A stretch of DNA of 64,000 nucleotides from Nostoc sp. MS1 (GTDB lineage: Bacteria > Cyanobacteriota > Cyanobacteriia > Cyanobacteriales > Nostocaceae), in NCBI RefSeq assembly GCF_019976755.1, contig NZ_AP023441.1, forward strand, positions 3,593,501 through 3,657,500, in the 5' to 3' direction. The position numbers were made by a program, and so were the translations under genes. Every line of letters starts with the position of its first letter. The first letter of the stretch is position 1. Positions 44,096-53,211 of the stretch are shown here, one piece after another. The notes under the pieces were generated by a model that was not told the DNA's origin, did not search any database, and saw only the letters and a program-made list of their open reading frames with translations.

Positions 44096-44223
44096 GGAAT
44101 CTTTGGTGATGAAATCAAAGGCGTGAAATGATTCACCTTTAATATCTAAGATTCCACACGAGTAACATTGTCTACCTCTTTCTGGAGTTATAAAGAAAGA
44201 TTAAGTTTAGAGGTAGTCATTTA

Positions 44224-44248
44224 TCAGTTGACAGTTGACAGTTATCAG
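44224..44248. repeat. Short heptamer array (CAGTTGA type)
   Basis: Three to four degenerate copies of CAGTTGA/CAGTTAT. It lies just downstream of the ftsI stop codon and belongs to the heptamer family seen at 8743 and 46139. Confidence 0.65.
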
Positions 44249-44280
44249 ATTAAGTCCACTGTCCATTGTTCACTTTCCAG

Positions 44281-46119
44281 TTATTGCGACTTTTTATCAT
44301 TAATTACTTGGCTAGGCGCTAGGCGTTCGATGGGGATAAGTGCTTCCATGACAGATTTCGCAATCGGCGCTGCGACTGTAGAACCGTAGGCATTTGCGCC
44401 TTTTGGTTCATCAACTAGTGCCAAAATTACATAGCGAGGGGATTCAACGGGTAGGATAGCAACAAAACTGGTAATCCGCGCGCCAACAATGTAACCACCG
44501 TTAGGACTGGCTTTTTGGGCTGTACCTGTTTTACCAGCAATACGATAGCCAGGAACTTGTGCAGGTTTCCCAGTTCCCTCTGTAACTACGGTTTCCATCA
44601 TTTCTACAACTTTTTGAGTTGTGGCGGCTGAGAAAATTTGCCTTGGTGGGGGGAGATGAGGTGTGTAGTGAACTTGTCCCTTAGTATCAATTAATCCCCG
44701 GACAACGTGTGGTGTCACTAATTTACCACCATTAGCTAAAGCCCCGTGCATTTGCACCAACTGTAAAGGTGTCAAAGAAAAGCCTTGTCCAAATGAGGTG
44801 GTTGCAGGTTCGATAGGAGAATGAATAAATGTTTCTTGACTTCTGAGCGTACCAGCCACAGCAAAAGGTAAATCTGTATCTACTGGTTGTCCCAATCCTA
44901 AACGTTCCAGCCAATTGTAGTAAATCGAAGGTTTAAGGCGTTGGATGATTTGAACCATCCCAATATTGCTAGAGTTTTGGAGAATTTGGGCAATGTTGAG
45001 CCGTCCGTAACCGTTACGTTCAGCGTTTCTAATCGTATGAGTACCAATACGAATTGCACCGGAATCATTAAACACATCATCGGCTTTAATGACACCGTTT
45101 TCTAGGGCGATCGCCACATTTAAGGGTTTAAAAGTCGAACCCGGTTCATAAAGATCCGCCACCGTCCAGTTCTTGAACAGGGAAATATTCGCCTTTGAGT
45201 ATTCATTAGGGTTATAAGTGGGCTGTGACACCATAGCGAGGATAGAACCATCCGTCGCATCCATAACAATTACTGCTCCCCGTTTCCCACCAAACTTGTC
45301 TAACTGTTGTTTGAGTGCATTCCGGGTAGCCCTCTGCAAACGAGTGTCAATAGTCAACTGCATCCGCAGATCATCGGAATTTAAAAAACCTTCAGGAGCA
45401 TAATCAGGCATTAACGCCCCATTACCCGCCCTACTTAAACGTACTGATTTGACAGTCCTTTCTAGCCATTTCTCTTGGCTATATTCCACGCCAGCTTGCC
45501 CACGCCGATCAGCATCTACATAGCCGATGACATCCGCCGCTAAGTCATCCTGGGGATAATAGCGGGAGTATTTGGGAATCATCTCTAACCCATCTAAACC
45601 TAACGACCTAACGCGATCTGCTAGTTCTTCTGGTAAGTCAGCCGTGAGAGTGATACCACTTTTTTGACCTTGAAAAATCTTGACTAAATCAGCAGGGTTT
45701 CTATTAATGATAGGGGCTAGGCGATCGCTAACTTCCTCATTAGTCTTTTTAAATAACTTAGGGTGGGCATATAAAGTATAAACAGGGCGATCGACAGCTA
45801 AAACATTATCATTGCGATCCACCACCAAGCGCCGGGGCATATAAGGGCGTAAATTCACCATTTGTTGACTTCGCGCCCGTTCTGTCAGTTTCTGCCCTTG
45901 AATAATCTGTAGGTTATATAGATTGATTGCCAACCCCATTCCAGCAGCCATCAATATAGCCCACACAGTCACAAGCCGAGTTCTGATATTAAAAGACGAA
46001 TCCTCTTGAGTATTGGGGAAACTTGTCTTTGCTTCCACTTTTTTCGATACCCGTTTGCGCTTAGTGAAATCTGGCTTTTGGAATTTCCTAAACTTTAATC
46101 TACTTGGTGACTTTTGCAT
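44281..46119 (-). CDS. ftsI: Division transpeptidase PBP (FtsI/PBP2-like)
   Basis: This class B penicillin-binding protein cross-links septal peptidoglycan. The 612-residue protein has a basic cytoplasmic start, one membrane helix at about residues 53-70 (VWAILMAAGMGLAINLYNL), a dimerisation domain with RGQAGVEYS, and the transpeptidase domain. Active-site motifs are S328-TFK in YEPGSTFKP, NSSNIGMV for SxN, and K530-TGTAQK. Its upstream neighbour encodes a single-helix protein resembling FtsL, the usual gene order. In filamentous cyanobacteria this enzyme also acts at septa between cells. Confidence 0.94.
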   Translation of the reverse strand: MQKSPSRLKFRKFQKPDFTKRKRVSKKVEAKTSFPNTQEDSSFNIRTRLVTVWAILMAAGMGLAINLYNLQIIQGQKLTERARSQQMVNLRPYMPRRLVVDRNDNVLAVDRPVYTLYAHPKLFKKTNEEVSDRLAPIINRNPADLVKIFQGQKSGITLTADLPEELADRVRSLGLDGLEMIPKYSRYYPQDDLAADVIGYVDADRRGQAGVEYSQEKWLERTVKSVRLSRAGNGALMPDYAPEGFLNSDDLRMQLTIDTRLQRATRNALKQQLDKFGGKRGAVIVMDATDGSILAMVSQPTYNPNEYSKANISLFKNWTVADLYEPGSTFKPLNVAIALENGVIKADDVFNDSGAIRIGTHTIRNAERNGYGRLNIAQILQNSSNIGMVQIIQRLKPSIYYNWLERLGLGQPVDTDLPFAVAGTLRSQETFIHSPIEPATTSFGQGFSLTPLQLVQMHGALANGGKLVTPHVVRGLIDTKGQVHYTPHLPPPRQIFSAATTQKVVEMMETVVTEGTGKPAQVPGYRIAGKTGTAQKASPNGGYIVGARITSFVAILPVESPRYVILALVDEPKGANAYGSTVAAPIAKSVMEALIPIERLAPSQVINDKKSQ

Positions 46120-46138
46120 TACCCTGCTCAGTTAGTTT

Positions 46139-46197
46139 AGTCAATAGTCATTAGTCATTAGTCATTAGTCATTAGTCATTAGTCCATAGTCGTTAGT
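46139..46197. repeat. Heptamer array (TTAGTCA)n
   Basis: At least five nearly perfect tandem copies of TTAGTCA with degenerate ends (GTCAATAG, GTCCATAG, TCGTTAG). It lies between the FtsL-like gene and ftsI. Copy number in such arrays usually varies between strains. Confidence 0.9.
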
Positions 46198-46220
46198 GTT
46201 TCTCCCTTATCTTCCTACTC

Positions 46221-46290
46221 AAGACGGGCTGAACGCCCCGCTTCCGCTAACAGCACGCGCTAAACGCGCCGCTACCGCGCTCCAGCACTC
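46221..46290. repeat. Dispersed GC-rich CGCTAACAGCAC element
   Basis: GACGGGCTGAACGCCCCGC followed by TTCCGCTAACAGCACGCGC and TAAACGCGCCGCTACCGCGC: two short GC-rich hairpins around the CGCTAACAGCAC core also seen at 14890-14938. It directly follows the FtsL-like gene in the minus-strand sense. Confidence 0.6.
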
Positions 46291-46293
46291 TAA

Positions 46294-46962
46294 CTAATAT
46301 CCCAATCTTGGAGAATTTAAAGATGGTGTTTGTGGGTTTGGTGTAGAGCTAGGGGTTACTACCTCCGGTTGATGAGGCACTGGAGATAAGAAAATGGTTC
46401 TCGCTGGAGTTGGTGATACCAGCCCCGCCGCTTGCGATTCTGCTTCTTCAGCCATTTTATGAGTTAACGTCGCGTTGGTTGTGGTAATTTGACGTTCATC
46501 TCGCTGTAGTTTTTGTAATCGGCTATAACTTTGACCCCAGAGTTCTTGTGTATATACTGTCCATCCATAAACACCCAAACTTGCCGCTACTAATAAGAAT
46601 GCCGCAATTGAGGAATAACGATGTATGCTCTGTAGTTGCAGCAACCACGCAGGTAATGCTTTAGCGGTGGGTACTACAGACACAGCCGCAGAACTAGATG
46701 GGATATTTTTTGCTCTTGAGTTTGGCTGAACTTTAATATTAGAAGTTTGTGCTACCGAACTTTGTATGCTTGTATTTCCTGGGGAAGATACATTTTTCGG
46801 GGAACGCCGTTGTTTTGTGGCGGCTTTTGATGACTCAGCAGTCGTAGAATCATTGCGTACCATTGCTTCTGGACTAGTCCGCCGCTTTCTTAAAGATGGG
46901 CTAGAACCTCGCCGAAACCAATTACCACTTGTAGAAATATTAGACTTGCGAACAGCAGCCAT
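46294..46962 (-). CDS. Single-pass membrane protein, FtsL-like candidate
   Basis: The 222-residue protein has a basic, Ser/Thr-rich cytoplasmic region (1-105), one membrane helix at about 118-136 (YSSIAAFLLVAASLGVYGW), and a short coiled-coil (SYSRLQKLQRDERQITT), then a Pro/Ser-rich tail. This topology and its position before ftsI are those of FtsL, the small divisome protein that recruits FtsI. Primary sequence similarity of FtsL proteins is very low, so the call rests on topology and context. The two genes are separated by repeats of about 170 bases. Confidence 0.6.
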   Translation of the reverse strand: MAAVRKSNISTSGNWFRRGSSPSLRKRRTSPEAMVRNDSTTAESSKAATKQRRSPKNVSSPGNTSIQSSVAQTSNIKVQPNSRAKNIPSSSAAVSVVPTAKALPAWLLQLQSIHRYSSIAAFLLVAASLGVYGWTVYTQELWGQSYSRLQKLQRDERQITTTNATLTHKMAEEAESQAAGLVSPTPARTIFLSPVPHQPEVVTPSSTPNPQTPSLNSPRLGY

Positions 46963-47286
46963 AAATTTTTTTAGATATAAAATACTGTATTTTAAACTGT
47001 TTATCTAATTTTGCTAAGGTTAAAATCTTCCTCAGCCTGAGAAAGACTGGTAATACCAGATATATAACAGCAAAGCACAAGCAAAGGAAGCACAATTAAT
47101 TTTCAATGGTGACACTCAGCAGTGTCCACATCTGTCTTTTCAATCCAAATGCTACCAATCAGTCTTGTACATAATAACTAAATCAAATAAATATGTAATA
47201 TATAACGTTTTAAAAAGCTGCAATAAATAGGTTATCGTATTCAACAGGCGAAAAATTTTATTGCCACAATTGGTGAAAGAGGAGTT
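46963..47286. other. Divergent intergenic region with a small hairpin
   Basis: About 320 bases between the FtsL-like gene and the lipoprotein gene. GACACT-CAGC-AGTGTC (47111-47126) is a perfect small dyad that could be a binding site or hairpin. The rest is AT-rich with no gene that I can support. Confidence 0.45.
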
Positions 47287-47520
47287 ATGAGAACTAAAAT
47301 CTTCGGTTTTGCTCTAATGTTAAGTCTGGCTGCATTGCTCGGAGCCTGCGAAGGCGGCGGCGGCGGCGGTGGCGACACCACAACCACCCCTGCTGCTACA
47401 GGTGAGCCAACTGACACCGGAGCCGCTACTACCCCTGCGGCTACTACCCCTGCGGCTACTACCCCTGCGGCTACTACCCCTGCGGCTACCCCAACCGCTA
47501 GTCCTACTACTACTCCTTAG
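47287..47520 (+). CDS. Small Thr/Pro/Ala-rich lipoprotein
   Basis: The 77-residue protein has a lipoprotein signal: MRTK, a hydrophobic core and lipobox LLGAC with the lipidated Cys at residue 21. A run of seven glycines follows, then four tandem AATTP-type units encoded by 15-base DNA repeats (ACTACCCCTGCGGCT). The mature part is low-complexity and has no fold I recognise; it may act as a flexible surface or periplasmic tether. AGGAG lies just before the ATG. Tandem DNA repeats suggest that length varies between strains. Confidence 0.75.
   Translation: MRTKIFGFALMLSLAALLGACEGGGGGGGDTTTTPAATGEPTDTGAATTPAATTPAATTPAATTPAATPTASPTTTP
47428..47489 (+). repeat. 15-bp tandem repeat within the lipoprotein gene
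   Basis: Four near-identical copies of GCTACTACCCCTGCG in frame, each encoding ATTPA. Because 15 is a multiple of three, gain or loss of units would keep the frame. Confidence 0.85.
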
Positions 47521-47998
47521 ATAGCTGATACAGTTCTCAAAAAGGATTTGTGACAAGAGCTTGCTACTTGCTAAAGGTATCGAGTTTGAACAAAAACACT
47601 GCCTGATTGCATAGCTAAAACTCGTCAAAATCTCACTAAGAACGTACTCAAACACAAATTTTAGGTAAGGTTGTATTTAAGGACACTAGTGATCAGGTTT
47701 CCACTTGACCCTAGTGTCCATATAATTATTATTTTCAAAAATCTAGACTTGAATGTTATTGTGTCTTAAATACATAAGAAAATTAAATATATTACAAGAG
47801 TACTACTTGGATAAGTTTCTTCTCTTCAAAATAAAACTTCTAGGTAGTAGCTTGGTAAATATACAGCTAATAATTCACAGATACACAACGCTAGTCTCTA
47901 TTTCTACTACACGGAATCAATTAACAGCCTACTGGTATTCAGCAAAGAGTTATGCTCTTGAGAAATAAAATTAAAACATCAGTAAAAAGAGGTATTGC
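47521..47998. other. Intergenic region, no supported gene
   Basis: About 480 bases. It contains the stem-loop at 47681-47719. A 71-codon plus-strand frame at 47753 is AT-rich, lacks a ribosome binding site and resembles no family, so it is not called. Confidence 0.5.
47681..47719 (+). terminator. Stem-loop GGACACTAG / CTAGTGTCC
   Basis: A perfect nine-pair outer stem extends with interruptions through GATCAGG / CTTGACC. It is followed by ATATAATTATTATTTT. It lies 160 bases after the lipoprotein stop, so it may terminate that transcript, although the distance is long. Confidence 0.45.
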
Positions 47999-48346
47999 AT
48001 GGTATCTATGAGGAACTTTACTGAAGTTTCTATAAAGTGGATGAGGCTGCTAACTTTAACTATTAGTAGTAGTGTTTTGGTTTGGTTGAGTAGTAACTGG
48101 GGAAATCTAGTCATGGCATTTCCACCAGCAGAAGATACGCCAGAAGAAATCTTACGTACAGAAATTATTATAGATGCGCGATCGCCTATAGATGGTTCCC
48201 TTCTAACGGCTGCCGAATACGTCCAACTCCAAGATCAGCTACAAACCAGCCCACCCCGAAAACTAGACCCAAACATCCGTCAAAACATATTCTTGATCAG
48301 GATACGTAGCGTACTTCTAAAACTTTTCCCCTTTTTAAATCTGTAA
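47999..48346 (+). CDS. Hypothetical protein with N-terminal membrane/signal segment
   Basis: The 115-residue protein has a hydrophobic stretch at about 17-32 (LLTLTISSSVLVWLSS) that could be a signal peptide or anchor. A conserved-looking part follows: PAEDTPEEILRTEIIIDARSPIDGSLLTAAEYVQLQ, then a basic C-terminus ending in a hydrophobic stretch (SVLLKLFPFLNL). I recognise this only as the kind of small envelope protein found in cyanobacteria. AGAGG lies eight bases before the ATG. It is convergent with the hydrolase gene. Confidence 0.65.
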   Translation: MVSMRNFTEVSIKWMRLLTLTISSSVLVWLSSNWGNLVMAFPPAEDTPEEILRTEIIIDARSPIDGSLLTAAEYVQLQDQLQTSPPRKLDPNIRQNIFLIRIRSVLLKLFPFLNL

Positions 48347-48367
48347 ACGTTAGTCAACAGTTAACAC

Positions 48368-49342
48368 TCAAGGCTCTTCCCGTTTGACATTTGGGTCTAA
48401 CGCATCACCTGAGTTGAATACATAATCAAATGCTTGTTTATCTTTGAGTGCTGTTGCACGTAAAAACAGCGCACTCCAACGAGCGATGGTTTCTATGGAC
48501 ACTTCTTGCTCTAGCGTCGGTCTGTTAGGTTCGCGCTTGGAGTTATCTGCATTGGTAATGCCATAGTGGTTTGCACCAACAACCGTAATTAATGCCTTGA
48601 GATGGTCTTGAATTTTTTCGTATGTTATTTGGGCGCTAGATGGTTTTGCCACGCCATCTAAATTCCCCTGCACCAAAGCAATGGGGACACCATCATTTTC
48701 AATTACAGGAATGTCTTTGCTATTTTGACCCATCAAGAAGTTAGCGCCATAAAACACTCCAGCCTTCAATTCATCAGGTCGGGAAAAATCTTTTGTACAG
48801 AAGATAGCAAAACATTTACCCTGAATTGCCGCAATTCCTACTGCTCCGCCAAATGAATGACCAAGCAAGACTAGTGTTTTAGGGTCGAGTTGATTAGCAA
48901 TGGGTGATGCAGAACGAGAATTTTCACTCTGCATATAAGCTAGAACATCATTTATTTGTAGTTCTTCAGAGAGTAAACCTGTCACTGTACGCCTTGGGCT
49001 TTTTGCAGTTCTAGTGTGATTAGGTATCACTACTACAAACCCATAACGTGCTACGGTATTAGCGAATTTTGAATAATCAGATTTGTCAACCAGCGCTCCT
49101 TGCAACAATAACGCAATGGGTAGTGTAGTTTTATTGGTCTTGGGGACAACTGGGTAATAAATATCAGCAGCATCTGCATCACCACCACTTCTCGGAATCT
49201 TCGTAGAGTAGTTAGCAGCTTTACTAAAAAGAGGCGCAGGGTTAAATGTATTAGCCCCAGCAGTTAGCTCTAATCCTAGAGTTATCACTAATGACCCAAC
49301 TATAGCCATTGATGATTGCTTTTTTGGAGAGAGAAAATTCAT
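48368..49342 (-). CDS. Secreted alpha/beta hydrolase (chlorophyllase-like group)
   Basis: I start at the ATG at 49342 (MNFLSPKKQSSM), with GAGG nine bases upstream; an upstream in-frame ATG at 49375 is possible. The first 30 residues form a signal peptide ending near LTAGANT. The hydrolase core has LLLQGALVDKSDYSKFA, YGFVVVIPNHTR, and the nucleophile elbow LGHSFGGAVG, followed by NHYGITN with the presumed His. The arrangement resembles the chlorophyllase/PAF-acetylhydrolase group. The substrate is unknown; a periplasmic ester is likely. Confidence 0.78.
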   Translation of the reverse strand: MNFLSPKKQSSMAIVGSLVITLGLELTAGANTFNPAPLFSKAANYSTKIPRSGGDADAADIYYPVVPKTNKTTLPIALLLQGALVDKSDYSKFANTVARYGFVVVIPNHTRTAKSPRRTVTGLLSEELQINDVLAYMQSENSRSASPIANQLDPKTLVLLGHSFGGAVGIAAIQGKCFAIFCTKDFSRPDELKAGVFYGANFLMGQNSKDIPVIENDGVPIALVQGNLDGVAKPSSAQITYEKIQDHLKALITVVGANHYGITNADNSKREPNRPTLEQEVSIETIARWSALFLRATALKDKQAFDYVFNSGDALDPNVKREEP

Positions 49343-49726
49343 AGTTACATACCTCGTCATCTTGCAACTCAGCATTAGCTTCTATCTTTGCTTGCTACCC
49401 ACTAAAAACTTTAATGTTCTGGGCCATTGTGCCGAGTCTGAGCTTGAACGAGGTAATAATTACATATTCTTTATATAATTATAATTATCTCCAGCAATCT
49501 TCATCACATCTTTAAAATTGCATATAGAGCTTGATTATTTTTAGCATTCATCATCGTCTTTAATCTGCACTAGAGCGATCGCTTATATTCAATACCTGAC
49601 TTTAAGCGTCTGCTTCGCTCATTGTGCGATACGATAACGGTGGCGACAAAATTGCAAATAAATGTAAAGAATAGATATATACAAAATCCAATTTAGTCAA
49701 CCAGTTTATTATTTTTAGGTAGCTTC
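49343..49726. other. Divergent intergenic region upstream of glgB
   Basis: About 380 AT-rich bases with one HIP1 octamer at 49575 and no gene that I can support. Promoters of glgB and of the minus-strand hydrolase are expected here. I found no convincing operator. Confidence 0.45.
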
Positions 49727-52021
49727 ATGTCCATGACCACGATCGCCCCTGAACAGGTTAACCGCATCGTCTGGAACCAGCATCATGATCCTTTTGAAAT
49801 ACTGGGTTCTCATCCCATAGAACAAAACGGTAAAAACGTTTGGGTTGTCAGAGCCTATCTACCAAACGCCAGTGCAGCTTGGGTAGTACTACCAGAACAA
49901 CGGCAAGAGTACCCCATGCAAACGGTACATGACCCCCACTTTTTTGAGTGTACCATTGAAACTTCTGAGCTATCCAACTACCAACTAAAAATTAAAGAGG
50001 GAGAACATGAGCGTGTCACTTATGACCCTTATGCTTTTCGTTCCCCTCGTCTGACAGACTTTGATTTACATTTGTTTGCCGAAGGTAATCATCACCGCAT
50101 TTATGAAAAACTCGGAGCGCACGCCACAGAAGTAGATGGAGTTAAAGGCGTTTACTTTGCAGTTTGGGCCCCCAATGCTCGCAACGTTTCCGTTTTGGGA
50201 GACTTCAACCAATGGGATGGACGCAAACACCAGATGCGTAAAGGCCCCACAGGTGTTTGGGAATTATTCATTCCCGAACTAGGCGTAGGGGAGCATTACA
50301 AATATGAAATAAAAAATCTTGCAGGTCACATTTACGAAAAATCTGATCCTTATGGTTTCCAACAAGAAGCACGCCCCAAAACAGCTTCAATTGTTAGCGA
50401 TTTAAACTCATACCAATGGAACGACGAAGACTGGTTAGAAAATCGTCGTCATACAGATCCCCTGACTCAGCCCATCTCAGTTTATGAGGTGCATTTAGGT
50501 TCTTGGTTACATGGTGCAAGTGCCGAGCCAGCTAAGTTACCTAATGGCGAAACCGAACCTGTAGTCATTGCTTCCGAATTAAAGCCAGGTTCACGTTTTT
50601 TAACCTACCGCGAATTAGCCAGCAGACTAATTCCTTATGTTAAGGAATTAGGATACACACACATCGAATTATTACCAATTGCCGAACATCCTTTTGATGG
50701 GTCTTGGGGTTATCAAGTCACTGGGTACTACGCCCCCACCTCGCGTTTCGGTAGCCCTGAAGATTTTATGTATTTTGTTGACCAATGTCATCAAAATGGC
50801 ATTGGTGTAATTGTCGATTGGGTTCCGGGTCACTTCCCCAAAGATGGACATGGTTTAGCTTTCTTTGATGGCACTCATTTGTACGAACACGCTGACCCCC
50901 GCAAAGGCGAACATAAAGAGTGGGGTACTTTGGTGTTCAACTACAACCGCAACGAAATACGTAACTTTTTAGTAGCAAATGCCCTGTTCTGGTTCGACAA
51001 ATACCACATTGATGGGATTCGTGTTGATGCTGTGGCTTCCATGCTCTACCTTGACTACTGCCGCAAAGAAGGAGAATGGGTAACTAACCAATATGGCGGT
51101 AGAGAAAATTTAGAAGCTGCCGACTTTCTGCGTCAAGTAAACCATCTACTGTTTAGTTATTTCCCAGGTGTTCTTTCCATCGCTGAAGAATCTACATCTT
51201 GGCCGATGGTGTCTTGGCCTACCTATACAGGTGGTTTAGGCTTTAACTTGAAGTGGAACATGGGCTGGATGCACGATATGCTGGATTATTTCAGCATGGA
51301 CCCTTGGTTTAGGCAGTTCCATCAAAACAACATCACTTTTAGTATGTGGTACAACCACAGCGAAAACTTCATGCTAGCCTTGTCCCACGATGAAGTCGTA
51401 CATGGCAAGAGCAATATCATCGGTAAAATGCCGGGCGATAGATGGCAGAAATTAGCAAATGTGCGTTGTTTATTCACCTATATGTTTACTCACCCAGGTA
51501 AGAAAACCATGTTTATGAGCATGGAATTTGGACAATGGAGTGAGTGGAATGTCTGGGCTGATTTGGAGTGGTCTTTATTACAATTTGAACCCCATCAACA
51601 ATTGAAAACGTTCTTTGCAGAACTGAATAAACTTTATCGTTCTGAACCAGCTTTATACACCTTAGACTTTGCTAGAGAAGGATTTGAGTGGGTTGATTGT
51701 AGCGATAATCGCCATAGTGTAGTCTCCTTTATCCGCCGTGATAAAGACACTGAAAATTTTGTGGTGGTCGTTTGTAACTTTACACCCCAACCCCATTCTC
51801 ACTATCGTATTGGTGTACCAGAGAAAGGCTTTTACACAGAGTTATTCAATAGCGATGCACGTCAATATGGCGGTAGCAACATGGGTAACTTAGGTGGTAA
51901 GTGGACTGATGATTGGTCAATGCACAATCGTTCTTATTCACTGGATTTATGTTTACCACCTTTAGGCGTTTTAATCCTCAAGTTAAATAAAGAACAAACG
52001 GCTAAAGCGTTAGGTTCCTAA
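49727..52021 (+). CDS. glgB: 1,4-alpha-glucan branching enzyme
   Basis: GlgB forms alpha-1,6 branches in glycogen. The 764-residue protein has the extra N-terminal domain (about 1-115), a CBM48 domain (about 125-220, VSVLGDFNQWDGRKHQM), and a GH13 barrel. Catalytic residues are D434 in GIRVDAVASM, E487 in SIAEESTSWP and D555 in LSHDEVVHGK; HPFDGSWGYQVTGYY is also typical. Start and length agree with long-form bacterial GlgB. A strong terminator follows directly, so the gene is probably monocistronic. It complements the glucan-degrading genes at the left end of the window. Confidence 0.97.
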   Translation: MSMTTIAPEQVNRIVWNQHHDPFEILGSHPIEQNGKNVWVVRAYLPNASAAWVVLPEQRQEYPMQTVHDPHFFECTIETSELSNYQLKIKEGEHERVTYDPYAFRSPRLTDFDLHLFAEGNHHRIYEKLGAHATEVDGVKGVYFAVWAPNARNVSVLGDFNQWDGRKHQMRKGPTGVWELFIPELGVGEHYKYEIKNLAGHIYEKSDPYGFQQEARPKTASIVSDLNSYQWNDEDWLENRRHTDPLTQPISVYEVHLGSWLHGASAEPAKLPNGETEPVVIASELKPGSRFLTYRELASRLIPYVKELGYTHIELLPIAEHPFDGSWGYQVTGYYAPTSRFGSPEDFMYFVDQCHQNGIGVIVDWVPGHFPKDGHGLAFFDGTHLYEHADPRKGEHKEWGTLVFNYNRNEIRNFLVANALFWFDKYHIDGIRVDAVASMLYLDYCRKEGEWVTNQYGGRENLEAADFLRQVNHLLFSYFPGVLSIAEESTSWPMVSWPTYTGGLGFNLKWNMGWMHDMLDYFSMDPWFRQFHQNNITFSMWYNHSENFMLALSHDEVVHGKSNIIGKMPGDRWQKLANVRCLFTYMFTHPGKKTMFMSMEFGQWSEWNVWADLEWSLLQFEPHQQLKTFFAELNKLYRSEPALYTLDFAREGFEWVDCSDNRHSVVSFIRRDKDTENFVVVVCNFTPQPHSHYRIGVPEKGFYTELFNSDARQYGGSNMGNLGGKWTDDWSMHNRSYSLDLCLPPLGVLILKLNKEQTAKALGS

Positions 52022-52025
52022 TATT

Positions 52026-52058
52026 AAAGGTGGGGTAATACCCACCTTTTTTATTTTT
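52026..52058 (+). terminator. Intrinsic terminator of glgB
   Basis: AAAGGTGGG and CCCACCTTT form a nine-pair stem with a GTAATA loop starting a few bases after the glgB stop, followed by TTTATTTTT. Confidence 0.9.
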
Positions 52059-52207
52059 AGGAACTATGAATATAATCAAATAATCACAGCAATTCTAATG
52101 ACAACTTTATTATTTATACTTTTAGCGTCATTGAAACGATAGATTCATTTCTGAATACTGAGTATATGTTGGGCGGTTGCATGTGCATTATATTTTTGTG
52201 AATGCTA

Positions 52208-53089
52208 TTAAACATAACTTTGTAATAAGCCAATGAAGACTTCTGGCAGTTCTAAATGGGGTAGTACTCCTGTGTCAGCGATCGCATAAAATTTCTTAAT
52301 CACTCCAGGATTCAAACTAGCCAAGCGTCTGCCTAATTTAATACTAGTAAATTGGGCTTTCTCTCCCCAGAAAAAGACGGTGGGAGTTGTCAATTGTTGG
52401 ATATATAAACTCAAGTCAAAATAAAGGTCGCCTTTGAGAAAAGACAAGGCGGCAAATTTAGCATTAGGCTGTTGTGCAGAATATAAATAAGCATCTACTA
52501 TTTCTTGCGAAATTCGTTGCGGTTGAGCAAACAGAAAACTTTGCAGGAAATTTCTTACCGCCAGTTCATTTTCTGCACCCAAAGCATAAATTAAATTATC
52601 TAACAAAGGTGTATTAATTACAGATAATGGTAGCCTGCGTCCAGCACCTTGACCAAAATCATCAAACCCAGAGGGACAAACTAAATATAGTGAATCAAAT
52701 AAATTGGGTTGAGTAATTGCTAAACGAATAGTTATAGCCGAAGTTAAAGAAGAGGCGATGACTTTGACTGGTTGGTGACAAGTTTGATTAATGAATTGTG
52801 CGATCGCCGTAAGATAATCCTGAATCTGGTAATCTCTTACAGGATGTGCAGACTCTCCCCAGCCAATTAAATCAGGTGCGAGGATGCGGTGTGTAGCTGC
52901 AAAAGCCGGATATACCTTAGACCATTCATAAGCAGACGCGCCCCCGCCAAAATTATGGAGAAACAATAACGGTGGTAAATCTTCATCAGCATTCAACCAA
53001 GGAGCAGCCGTTTGAGTATAGTAAACCATTGCTCCCAAGGATGTATGGATGACTTTATGACCAAACCCAGGAGGTTGAAACTGAAGCAT
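52208..53089 (-). CDS. Alpha/beta hydrolase
   Basis: The 293-residue protein has the alpha/beta hydrolase layout: LLFLHNFGGGASAYEWSKVYP (oxyanion region), HRILAPDLIGWGESAHP, and a nucleophile region VIASSLTSAITIRLA. In place of GxSxG it has A-S-S-L-T, so the presumed serine is flanked by Ser and Leu. GVLPHLELPEVF carries a possible catalytic His. No signal peptide is visible. It resembles hydrolases conserved in cyanobacteria but its substrate is unknown. The unusual elbow leaves some doubt about catalysis. Confidence 0.82.
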   Translation of the reverse strand: MLQFQPPGFGHKVIHTSLGAMVYYTQTAAPWLNADEDLPPLLFLHNFGGGASAYEWSKVYPAFAATHRILAPDLIGWGESAHPVRDYQIQDYLTAIAQFINQTCHQPVKVIASSLTSAITIRLAITQPNLFDSLYLVCPSGFDDFGQGAGRRLPLSVINTPLLDNLIYALGAENELAVRNFLQSFLFAQPQRISQEIVDAYLYSAQQPNAKFAALSFLKGDLYFDLSLYIQQLTTPTVFFWGEKAQFTSIKLGRRLASLNPGVIKKFYAIADTGVLPHLELPEVFIGLLQSYV

Positions 53090-53092
53090 ATT

Positions 53093-53211
53093 AACTAGGG
53101 AGTAGGGAGTGGGGGAGATGAGGGATGAGGGAGTAGGGGGAGAAAAACTAATGACTATGGACTGTTGACTATGGACTATGGACTATGGACTAATGACTAA
53201 TGACTATCCTT
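53093..53211. repeat. Composite purine tract plus heptamer array
   Basis: Bases 53093-53143 are GGGAGTAGGGAGTGGGGGAGATGAGGG-type. They are followed by six or more copies of ACTATGG/ACTAATG heptamers to 53211. Read on the minus strand it has the same order and polarity as the array in cheA: AGTC heptamers, then CTCCC units. The array ends at the stop of the flavoprotein-like gene. Confidence 0.85.

Noticed and set aside
46139..46197. CRISPR array
   Set aside because: The units are seven-base tandem repeats without spacers, and there are no cas genes in the window.
47753..47968. 71-codon plus-strand frame between the lipoprotein and the next gene
   Set aside because: AT-rich, no ribosome binding site, residues resemble no family, and composition fits intergenic DNA.
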